A DNA stretch of 33,062 bases from Oscillospiraceae bacterium (lineage in GTDB: Bacteria; Bacillota; Clostridia; Oscillospirales; Ruminococcaceae): the NCBI GenBank assembly GCA_009777155.1, contig WRMK01000006.1, forward strand, positions 1-33,062, in the 5' to 3' direction. Shown piece after piece: positions 8,685 through 16,291 of this stretch; the first letter of the stretch is position 1; every line of letters starts with the position of its first letter. The notes beneath the pieces are model-generated. The model saw only the letters and a list, made by a program, of their open reading frames with translations. It was not told the origin of the DNA and did not search any database. Made by a program: the position numbers and the translations under genes.

Positions 8685-8852
8685 ATGGCTGAATACGCAA
8701 ACAAGGCTATCGCCTGCTCTATTTATAACTGCGCCAATCACTGCGCCGACGACGGTTTCTGCGGATTGAAAAAAATCCAAGTCGGAACACACGAAAACGA
8801 CCCTAACCAAGAAGAATGTACAGACTGCCAATCCTTTGCACACCGCAAGTAA
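8685..8852 (+). CDS. DUF1540-like cysteine-rich small protein
   Basis: MAEYANKAIACSIYNCANHCADDGFCGLKKIQVGTHENDPNQEECTDCQSFAHRK, six Cys in DUF1540 style; AGGAAGG upstream. Confidence 0.75.
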   Translation: MAEYANKAIACSIYNCANHCADDGFCGLKKIQVGTHENDPNQEECTDCQSFAHRK

Positions 8853-9003
8853 AAACAGTTTGTTTTTGTTGTTTGATTGCAGAAAAAAGCCGTCGGTTTT
8901 GTCCGGCGGCTTAAATATATACAAGTAATCGGCATTTTCATAGTCATTTTTACTAAATTTTTTACAAATAATTAGGCGTTTTGTGGAATTTATGTAAAAC
9001 GTA

Positions 9004-9032
9004 TTGCTTTTTGTTTTTTAGTCATGTATAAT
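9004..9032 (+). promoter_or_regulatory. Putative sigma-A promoter for the EAL gene
   Basis: TTGCTT - 17 nt - TATAAT. Confidence 0.6.
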
Positions 9033-9071
9033 AGAATTAACGAAAATTAATTGAGGGGAGACGTTGGGATT

Positions 9072-11315
9072 ATGACGGGAAGCATGTCGAAGAAGCTCAA
9101 AATAAAGTATATTGCAATAATCGCCTTAGTCACCGCCGCTTTTGTCGCGGCCTGTATCACATATATGTTCGTCTTCCGCGAAAATTTGCAGGAGGACAAT
9201 AAGATTTATTTCGACAATGTCGCGGTTGAGGCGGCGCGCTCTTACGAGAGTGAACTGCGCTCACTGCTGACCTCTGCCGAAACTCTTGCCAAACTTTTCC
9301 CGAACTTCAACACCATGTCCGAGGCCGAGAAGATTGAACACCTTCAGGAAGTCGCGAGCCTAAACGACACCTTTTACGACTTGGTATACATAAACGCAAA
9401 TGGTGAAGCCATTTCTCCGAATAATGGCTCTGCAATTCTGAGCAGGCGTTCCTACTTCGAGATGGCGCTGAAAGGTGTCCCGAATATCTCCGAGGTCTTG
9501 ACGAACGACTTCACGGGTACTCCGGTCAACGTCTTCGCCGTCCCGTCTTACACAGGGCAGCACATAACAGGGGTTTTGGCGTGTGCCATGGAAACCGCCG
9601 ACCTCGTTGAAATCCTGAATACCGACACTTTCGGCGGCAAGGCTGCCAACTACATAATCAATTCAGACGGGGTGGTAATACTGCCGCCGAACAAGGATAT
9701 ATTGGGGTTAAGCGCAGGGATTACGCCGTTTGAGTCTATCGAGCCGAACAGTGACGAACCGATTAACCTAACACAGCGCGATGCCCACGGAAACTTCACC
9801 TTCACCCACGACTCCGACACCTACTACGCATCATTCGACGCAATCGACGCCAACGCATGGATAGTCCTCACCGTCGCGCTCTTGAAAGACATTAACTCGG
9901 TTACGAACAACGTCTTCGCCTTAGTCATGGTGTTCACGGTCAGTTTCACGGTCGTATTCACCTCGCTACTGCTGATTTTCGGTGTGTTTACATGGTTCTC
10001 GAAACGCAGATACAACGAGGTTGTCGGCGAGCGCGACTACCTCAAATACACCGACGCCCTCACCGAGGCGCCCTCTTACGAGAAGTTTATCATAGACGTA
10101 AACGAGGCGTTCAATATCGAGGCCCCCGGCAAAGAACACGCGATGATTTCAATGGACATCAGCAAATTCCGCACTGTTAATGACCACTTAGGGCATGACG
10201 AGGGCAGCAAGGTACTCAAAAAACTTGCCGATGTAGTCGGGCGAAACGTGAAAGACGGCGAGGCCTATACCCGCGTATCCGCCGACCACTTCTACATATT
10301 AATCAAATACGAGACCGAGGAACATATTTTCGAGCGCATAAACTCCATAATCAACGATGCCTACTACGATATTCAAGAGTTCAAGTTGGTTTTGCTGTTT
10401 GGCATTTACAAAATTGACGATGTCTTCATGGATTTACGCTCCATGGTTGACCGCGCAGACCTCGCCCGCAAAACTATCAAGGACAATAATGAAAGCACCT
10501 CGGCGTTCTTCAACAGCGACATGCTCTCAAAGATTCGTGAAGAAAAGAAAATCGAGAACGTCATGGAAAGCGCGTTGGAGTGCAACGAGTTCAAAGTCTT
10601 CCTGCAACCCAAGTATGACCTGCAAAACCGCTCGGAAATTATCGGCGCGGAGGCACTCGTGAGATGGTTCAGAGACGGCAAGATGATACCGCCGGGCGCG
10701 TTTATACCCATATTTGAGAAGAACGGATTTATCCTCAAGACCGATAGATTCGTGTTCGAGGAAGTCTGCAAACAACAGCGCAACTGGCTCTCGCACGGTT
10801 ACAGCATGAAGACAATCTCGGTCAACGTCTCGCGCATGAACCTGTATCAGCCGAATTTCGCGCGGGAAATGTACGACATCTGCGCCAAGTACGAAGTCCC
10901 GACCAAGTATTTTGAAGTTGAAATCACCGAAAGTGTCGCCTTCGAGAATTTAGACGTGCTGACACGGGTCTTCAGAGAGCTGAAAAACTACGGCTTCCAC
11001 ATCTCAATCGACGACTTCGGCACAGGCTATTCGTCGCTCAACATGTTGCGGAATCTGCCCGTGGATATTCTGAAAATCGACAGAAGTTTCCTCACCGAAT
11101 CCTACGACAAACGCGCAAATGACATACTTTCACACGTCATTTCGTTGGCATTAGCACTGCACATGAAGACAATCTGCGAGGGTATCGAGACCAAAGACCA
11201 AGCGGAATTGCTGAAAGGTTTCGGGTGCGACATGGCGCAAGGATTCTACTTCGCGCGACCAATGCCGATTGAGGAATACGAGAAGTTGCTTTACAGCACC
11301 GCGACTGCGAAATAA
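9072..11315 (+). CDS. Membrane dCache-GGDEF(degenerate)-EAL c-di-GMP signalling protein
   Basis: Two TMs flanking an extracytoplasmic sensor; GGDEF-like domain with VSADHF at the active site; EALVRW, EITESVAFEN, DDFGTGYSSLNML, ILKIDRSFL, CEGIET. Confidence 0.92.
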   Translation: MTGSMSKKLKIKYIAIIALVTAAFVAACITYMFVFRENLQEDNKIYFDNVAVEAARSYESELRSLLTSAETLAKLFPNFNTMSEAEKIEHLQEVASLNDTFYDLVYINANGEAISPNNGSAILSRRSYFEMALKGVPNISEVLTNDFTGTPVNVFAVPSYTGQHITGVLACAMETADLVEILNTDTFGGKAANYIINSDGVVILPPNKDILGLSAGITPFESIEPNSDEPINLTQRDAHGNFTFTHDSDTYYASFDAIDANAWIVLTVALLKDINSVTNNVFALVMVFTVSFTVVFTSLLLIFGVFTWFSKRRYNEVVGERDYLKYTDALTEAPSYEKFIIDVNEAFNIEAPGKEHAMISMDISKFRTVNDHLGHDEGSKVLKKLADVVGRNVKDGEAYTRVSADHFYILIKYETEEHIFERINSIINDAYYDIQEFKLVLLFGIYKIDDVFMDLRSMVDRADLARKTIKDNNESTSAFFNSDMLSKIREEKKIENVMESALECNEFKVFLQPKYDLQNRSEIIGAEALVRWFRDGKMIPPGAFIPIFEKNGFILKTDRFVFEEVCKQQRNWLSHGYSMKTISVNVSRMNLYQPNFAREMYDICAKYEVPTKYFEVEITESVAFENLDVLTRVFRELKNYGFHISIDDFGTGYSSLNMLRNLPVDILKIDRSFLTESYDKRANDILSHVISLALALHMKTICEGIETKDQAELLKGFGCDMAQGFYFARPMPIEEYEKLLYSTATAK

Positions 11316-11348
11316 AAATTTTCCCCCGCTTGTATAGCGGGGGAAATA

Positions 11349-11412
11349 TATCAATTGACAATGGACAATTGACAATGGACAATTGATAATGGACAATTGA
11401 TAATGGACAATT
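11349..11412. repeat. TTGACAATGGACAA-type short tandem repeat
   Basis: ATCAATTGACAATGGACAATTGACAATGGACAATTGATAATGGACAATTGATAATGGACAA. Confidence 0.85.
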
Positions 11413-11417
11413 TTTCT

Positions 11418-11487
11418 GTAGGGCGGGGGCTCTGCTCCCGCCGTCCCCTGCAATCTGCAAACGGCAGGAGCAGAGCCCCTGCCCTAC
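11418..11487. repeat. GTAGGGC...GCCCTAC palindromic repeat unit
   Basis: GTAGGGCGGGGGCTCTGCTCCCGCCG...CGGCAGGAGCAGAGCCCCTGCCCTAC. Confidence 0.85.
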
Positions 11488-11570
11488 AAAATCACCAACA
11501 CCTATAATCTTACGAAAGGCAAAACCACCTGCCATTCAGCGAACCGAAAGGCGGCAGGTAACTAAAAATT

Positions 11571-12191
11571 ATGGATTTCGAGTTCAAAGAGAGAACAGTA
11601 CTAACCGAGATGGTCGAGAACACCGCGGAGTCGCTTTTTAACACGATGAAGTACATCTACGTTATTTCCGAGGGCGATTTTTACAACATCAATTGCAAGG
11701 ATATTTTCAAGGTCGCCCTTTCGGACGTCACCAACCCGGGGACTTTGGACAACCTCGGGATTCAAGTCAGCGACGTCAAAATCGGCGAGATGAATTCGGA
11801 GGAATTTCGCCGTATCAAGGCAATGTTGCACTACGCATTCGTGATACGTCTGCCGTTTTTGCGGCGTGCCATGGAGTTTTGCCCGTTGAAAGAAAGCCAT
11901 ATCAAAGACCTCTACGCCTTGGCGGTCAAACGCGGCGCAGAGAATTTCGGCGAAATAATCGAGGGCGACCTCAAAACCATGCTCAAAATCGCCCGCACCC
12001 GCCACACCGAACCCCCGTTCGACGGCGAGTGGTTCAGGCGGTGGGTCTACACACGCGGCAAAGAGCTGTCGGTCATCAACAACCGCAACATGTTCCTGCT
12101 CGGCTGCATGGATGCGATGTTCCCGCTGTATTATTCCGCACTCACCGAGAAATTGACTACTACGCTTTTGAAGTGGCAAGAGGACAATTAA
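11571..12191 (+). CDS. Conserved-looking protein of unknown function (206 aa)
   Basis: Long ORF starting at ATG, soluble composition; no family recognised. Confidence 0.6.
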   Translation: MDFEFKERTVLTEMVENTAESLFNTMKYIYVISEGDFYNINCKDIFKVALSDVTNPGTLDNLGIQVSDVKIGEMNSEEFRRIKAMLHYAFVIRLPFLRRAMEFCPLKESHIKDLYALAVKRGAENFGEIIEGDLKTMLKIARTRHTEPPFDGEWFRRWVYTRGKELSVINNRNMFLLGCMDAMFPLYYSALTEKLTTTLLKWQEDN

Positions 12192-12213
12192 TATGGAATA
12201 ATGAATAAGGAAT

Positions 12214-12476
12214 AATGAACAAAGCTTAAAACTCGCGTGCTGTTCTTTCACGATTATTGGGATTAAAATCGCGAAAGTATTCACACGAGTTTTGAATTAT
12301 TCAATCGGAAAACCGTCGCAGAAATAAGGAATAAGGAATAGGGAATAAGGAACAATGAACAAAACTTAAAACTCGCGTGCTGTTCTTTCACGATTATTGG
12401 GATTAAAATCGCGAAAGACCGGAACACGAGTTTTGAATTATTCAATCGGAAAACCGTCGCGGAGCGACTCCCCAAT
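12214..12476. repeat. Two tandem copies (140-bp period) of a palindromic element with AATAAGGAATAATGA arms
   Basis: AAAACTCGCGTGCTGTTCTTTCACGATTATTGGGATTAAAATCGCGAAAG...CACGAGTTTTGAATTATTCAATCGGAAAACCGTCGC at about 12228-12320 and 12368-12460. Confidence 0.9.
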
Positions 12477-12482
12477 TATTCA

Positions 12483-13079
12483 TTATTCATTATTAATTAT
12501 TCCTTGAACAACCTTCTCCCCCAAAACCTTCAACCCCTTTGAAAGAAAGTCCTCGCCCTCGCCGTCACTGCCCAAAATAATCACCGAATCGCCCGGAATA
12601 TCCAACTGCCCCGACACCGTCATATCGGTCGTCAGGCAGAAGAACTTCCACTTATAAACGTAGGTCTGATGCCCCACCATCTCCGCGACTTGGCTGTAGG
12701 TAAAATTTTTGCTGGCGTTGTCCCGCCCGAACGCGGTGAGCACAAACACGACGTTTTCGGGGTGCTCGGCCTCGTCGGTCGCGCTGTAATTCTCGCCCTT
12801 TTTGACAATCGCAGACGCCGCCGCGTCAAAAAAGTCGCGCCGCCCGCCCGCAGTCTCGAAGTATTTCGCGCTCATTCGTACCGCCGCCACGGGCGTATCG
12901 TCCTCGATAATTCGGCACCCATCGCCGCCGTAAGTAATGAACGTGACCTTTATTTCCGCATCGGTTTTTTTCAAGCCGGAGAAAAAGTCGCTGAAATTTT
13001 TCCGCGCCTGCTTGTCAAAATTCGGCATCGGCGGGTTGCTGTCGTAGAGAAAAATAATTTCGGTTAAGCCGGTCTTCAT
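12483..13079 (-). CDS. vWA-like domain protein
   Basis: TEIIFLYDSNPPM (MIDAS-like DxN/S degenerate), VTFITYGGDG, VVFVLTAFGRDNAS alternating strands typical of vWA folds. Confidence 0.55.
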   Translation of the reverse strand: MKTGLTEIIFLYDSNPPMPNFDKQARKNFSDFFSGLKKTDAEIKVTFITYGGDGCRIIEDDTPVAAVRMSAKYFETAGGRRDFFDAAASAIVKKGENYSATDEAEHPENVVFVLTAFGRDNASKNFTYSQVAEMVGHQTYVYKWKFFCLTTDMTVSGQLDIPGDSVIILGSDGEGEDFLSKGLKVLGEKVVQGIINNE

Positions 13080-13257
13080 GATTTTTCACCTCATTTTCTA
13101 CTTTAATCTGCCTTTTATTACAAAGTGTGACCCTACTGAAACTTTTGCTGTCTATATTATACCAAAGATTTCCATATAATGCAATAGTTTTTGGAAATAT
13201 TTTTATTTTTTGATTAATGGGTGCATTGTAAGACGAAAAATAATTTCACACAATGTA

Positions 13258-13286
13258 TTGACAAAGTGTGTGTGTTGTGTTACTAT
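13258..13286 (+). promoter_or_regulatory. Sigma-A promoter of the antitoxin gene
   Basis: TTGACA - 17 nt - TACTAT, then AAGGAG before ATG 13309; CACAC..GTGTG flanks the -35 region. Confidence 0.75.
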
Positions 13287-13308
13287 AAAATAAAAAGGAG
13301 TGTTGTAT

Positions 13309-13578
13309 ATGGCACAAGCTGTTTTGAATGTTCGTATGGACGAGGACGTTAAAAAAGCCCTCGAAGATTTCTGCGGCGAGGTCGGAATGAATGTTTCCGT
13401 TGCCGTCAATATGTTTGCAAAAGCGGTCATAAGGGAGCAGAGGCTTCCGTTTGAGGTTGCAACCCAAAGGCGGCTGAACGCGACCACAATTGCCGCAATC
13501 GAAGACGCCGAAGCGGGGGTAGGACTGAAACGGTTCAAGACCCCAAAGGATTTGTTTGCGGAGTTAAGGGAGGATTAA
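13309..13578 (+). CDS. RelB/DinJ-family antitoxin, no toxin partner present
   Basis: MAQAVLNVRMDEDVKKALEDFCGEVGMNVSVAVNMFAKAVIREQRLPFEV ribbon-helix-helix DinJ pattern. Confidence 0.85.
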   Translation: MAQAVLNVRMDEDVKKALEDFCGEVGMNVSVAVNMFAKAVIREQRLPFEVATQRRLNATTIAAIEDAEAGVGLKRFKTPKDLFAELRED

Positions 13579-13593
13579 ATGCTCGATGGTTTA

Positions 13594-13652
13594 GAACCGT
13601 TCCGCTTATAAAATTGCGCCGACTTTCGGAACGGTTACGAACCGTTCCCTAC
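13594..13652. repeat. Inverted pair of AACGGTT-type repeat arms
   Basis: GAACCGTTCCG...CGGAACGGTTACGAACCGTTCCCTAC. Confidence 0.75.
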
Positions 13653-13688
13653 ATTAATAATTATTAACGGCAGAAAAATTTTTCTGTT

Positions 13689-13712
13689 GTAGGGGCGAAC
13701 TGTGTTCGCCCG
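13689..13712. repeat. GTAGGGGCGAACTGTGTTCGCCCG palindromic unit
   Basis: Same unit as at 4512 and 8274. Confidence 0.8.
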
Positions 13713-13766
13713 CATACCCCACGGAAACACCACAACCCCGCAAAAACGCCCCGCCCCCACAAAAAT

Positions 13767-13795
13767 TTGACAAACCCAAAAATATATGCTAAAAT
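13767..13795 (+). promoter_or_regulatory. Sigma-A promoter of thrS
   Basis: TTGACA - 17 nt - TAAAAT, 32 nt before the start codon. Confidence 0.7.
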
Positions 13796-13827
13796 AGTCT
13801 CAGTAGATAAAAAGAGAGGACAAAAAT

Positions 13828-15756
13828 ATGATAGTTATAACCTTAAAAAGCGGCGACAAGCGTGAATTTGACGGCCCGCTGTCGGCTTACGATGTTGCGA
13901 AGTCGATTGGCGCGGGGCTGGCTAAGGCCGCGTGTGCCGTGCGGATTGACGGCGAAGTGCGGGACCTGCGGACTGTAATCGCGGCCGATTGCACCCTTGA
14001 CATACTGACTTTCGATGCGGATTCCAACGCCAAGGACGTCTTCCGTCACACCGCCGCGCATATTCTTGCACAGGCGGTCAAGCGGCTGTTTCCCGGGGCC
14101 AAACTCGGCATCGGCCCTGCGATTGAGAACGGTTTTTACTACGATTTCGACGTCGAAAAGCCCTTCACCCGCGAAGACCTCGACAAAATCGAGGCCGAGA
14201 TGAAGAAGATTGTCAAGGACGACCTCCAAATTACCACCCCCGATGTTGACGGCGCGGAATTATTCAAGGACGAACCTTACAAAATCGAGTTGATTGACGA
14301 ACTGAAATCCAAAGGCGAGACCGCAACATTCTACAGCCAATCGGAATTTACAGACCTCTGCGCCGGCCCGCATTTGATGAGTACCGGCGGGGTCAAGGCG
14401 TTCAAGCTGTTGAGTTGCACCGGTGCATATTGGCGCGGGAGCGAGAAAAATAAAATGCTGTCGCGAATTTACGGCACGGCGTTCCCGAAAGCCGCACAAC
14501 TTGAGGAGCATCTGGAGCGGCTCGAGGAGGCGAAAAAGCGCGACCACAACAAGCTCGGGCGGGAATTGGAGCTGTTCACGACTTCGGAAACTATCGGGCA
14601 GGGCTTGCCGATTCTGATGCCGAAAGGCGCGCGGATTTTGCAGATTCTGCAACGCTTTGTCGAGGACGAGGAGCAAGCACGCGGCTATCAGTTGACGAAA
14701 ACGCCGTCCTTCGCAAAGTCCGACCTGTACAAAATTTCGGGGCATTACGACCATTACTGGGACGGAATGTTCGTGCTGGGGGACGAGGAGCGGGACAAGG
14801 AAGTCTTCGCACTGCGCCCGATGACCTGCCCGTTTCAGTTTCAATCCTATCTCAACCGCGCCCGCTCATACCGCGACCTACCGATACGCTACAACGAGAC
14901 CGCGACGCTGTTCCGCAACGAATCAAGCGGCGAAATGCACGGCCTAATCAGATTGCGCCAATTCACGCTATCCGAGGGCCACATTGTCTGCACGCCGAGC
15001 CAAGTCGAGGAAGAATTCATAGGCGCACTTGACTTGGCGCGGTTCATGCTCAAGACTTTGGGGTTAGAGGAAGACATAAATTTCCGCTTTTCAAAGTGGG
15101 ACGAGAACAACCGCGACAAGTACGTCGGCGACCCCGAAAATTGGGAGAGCACCCAGAATTTCATGCGCGAAATTCTCAACAAAACCGGCCTGAATTACTA
15201 CGAGGCCGACGGCGAGGCCGCGTTCTACGGCCCGAAACTCGACATTCAAATCAAAAACGTCTACGGCAAGGAAGACACGCTAATCACCATCCAGATTGAC
15301 TTTCAGCTTGCCGAGAAATTCGGCATGGTCTACACCGACAGCGACGGTGAAAAAAAATTCCCGATAATTCTGCACCGCTCGTCAATCGGCTGTTACGAGC
15401 GGACATTGGCACTGCTAATCGAGAAATACGCAGGCGCGTTCCCGCTTTGGCTTGCCCCCGAGCAGGTGCGGATTCTCCCGATTGCCGACCGTCACAATGA
15501 ATTTTGCGAAAATATTCTAAAATCGCTAAAGTTTCACTCAATTCGTGCCGATATAGATAGTAGGAGCGAAAAAGTCGGCTTCAAAATCCGCGAGGCGCAG
15601 CTGCAAAAGATTCCGTACATGCTGATTATCGGCGACAACGAGGTCGAGAATCAGCAGATTTCCGTCCGCTCCCGCAAAGACGGCGACCTCGGAAGCGTGG
15701 GAGTGGAGCAGTTCTGCGAGAAATTGGCGAGTGAAATTAGGGAGAAAATTATATAA
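13828..15756 (+). CDS. thrS: Threonyl-tRNA synthetase
   Basis: 642 aa; TGS domain, HTAAHILAQAVKRLFP, MTCPFQFQSYLNRARSYRDLPIRYNE, GLIRLRQFTLSEGHI, ILHRSSIGCYERTLALLIE, anticodon-binding domain. Confidence 0.97.
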   Translation: MIVITLKSGDKREFDGPLSAYDVAKSIGAGLAKAACAVRIDGEVRDLRTVIAADCTLDILTFDADSNAKDVFRHTAAHILAQAVKRLFPGAKLGIGPAIENGFYYDFDVEKPFTREDLDKIEAEMKKIVKDDLQITTPDVDGAELFKDEPYKIELIDELKSKGETATFYSQSEFTDLCAGPHLMSTGGVKAFKLLSCTGAYWRGSEKNKMLSRIYGTAFPKAAQLEEHLERLEEAKKRDHNKLGRELELFTTSETIGQGLPILMPKGARILQILQRFVEDEEQARGYQLTKTPSFAKSDLYKISGHYDHYWDGMFVLGDEERDKEVFALRPMTCPFQFQSYLNRARSYRDLPIRYNETATLFRNESSGEMHGLIRLRQFTLSEGHIVCTPSQVEEEFIGALDLARFMLKTLGLEEDINFRFSKWDENNRDKYVGDPENWESTQNFMREILNKTGLNYYEADGEAAFYGPKLDIQIKNVYGKEDTLITIQIDFQLAEKFGMVYTDSDGEKKFPIILHRSSIGCYERTLALLIEKYAGAFPLWLAPEQVRILPIADRHNEFCENILKSLKFHSIRADIDSRSEKVGFKIREAQLQKIPYMLIIGDNEVENQQISVRSRKDGDLGSVGVEQFCEKLASEIREKII

Positions 15757-15761
15757 ATTTG

Positions 15762-15871
15762 AGCGGCACAACTTTGTGCAGAAAGGGTTTGGTGTAAACC
15801 TTGAAATAACGCCGCATAATTGCGGGAAATAATCTTTTAGCGGCACAACTTTGTGCAGAAAGGGTTTGGTG
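15762..15871. repeat. 33-bp direct repeat, two copies 77 bp apart, in the leader of the YjfB-like gene
   Basis: AGCGGCACAACTTTGTGCAGAAAGGGTTTGGTG at 15762-15794 and 15839-15871. Confidence 0.92.
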
Positions 15872-15875
15872 AAAA

Positions 15876-16070
15876 ATGGACGTTTCTACAATGGCGGGGC
15901 TTGCAACTAATGCGGCAATCGCGACCACGCAAGGCCAAATCGGCATCAAAGTCCTCGGCATGGCTATGGAGGGCGAGGCCGCGGCGGCTTCATCGCTCGT
16001 GTCCGAGCTTGTGAATCTGCCCACACCGGGCATCGGCGAAGTCGGCGGCTTGCTTGATGTTAAGGGGTAA
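15876..16070 (+). CDS. YjfB-like putative motility small protein
   Basis: MDVSTMAGLATNAAIATTQGQIGIKVLGMAMEGEAAAASSLVSELVNLP resembles the YjfB family. Confidence 0.6.
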   Translation: MDVSTMAGLATNAAIATTQGQIGIKVLGMAMEGEAAAASSLVSELVNLPTPGIGEVGGLLDVKG

Positions 16071-16092
16071 GGTTTTTTGTATGTCTAAATAT

Positions 16093-16130
16093 GCGCCCTC
16101 GATGTAATTCGGGGGCGTTGTTTTATATCG
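16093..16130 (+). terminator. Intrinsic terminator after the YjfB-like gene
   Basis: CGCCCTCGA-TGTAAT-TCGGGGGCG followed by TTGTTTTATAT. Confidence 0.65.
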
Positions 16131-16217
16131 ACTATTACATATGTACATACTCCCCCGAGTAAATACTACAATATTTAGACACATTCGACAAATAATAGAT
16201 TTTTTCGACTTAAACGG

Positions 16218-16246
16218 TTGACATTTTTGTTAAAAAATTATATAAT
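16218..16246 (+). promoter_or_regulatory. Consensus sigma-A promoter for the SPFH/AAA+ cluster
   Basis: TTGACA - 17 nt - TATAAT; AGGAGGT at about 16280 before ATG 16292. Confidence 0.85.
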
Positions 16247-16291
16247 TATTGTGTATAGCTACTTAGCAACTGAATTTTTAGGAGGTCAGTG

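Noticed and set aside
11137-11535. 132-aa and 100-aa minus-strand ORFs with CPLSIVHYQLSIVNCPLSI
   Set aside because: Translated TTGACAATGGACAA repeats fused to the antisense of the EAL gene.
11601-12284. 227-aa minus-strand ORF
   Set aside because: Antisense shadow of the 206-aa plus-strand ORF running into repeat DNA; composition not protein-like.
14260-14844. 194-aa minus-strand ORF inside thrS
   Set aside because: Antisense shadow of a well-conserved gene.
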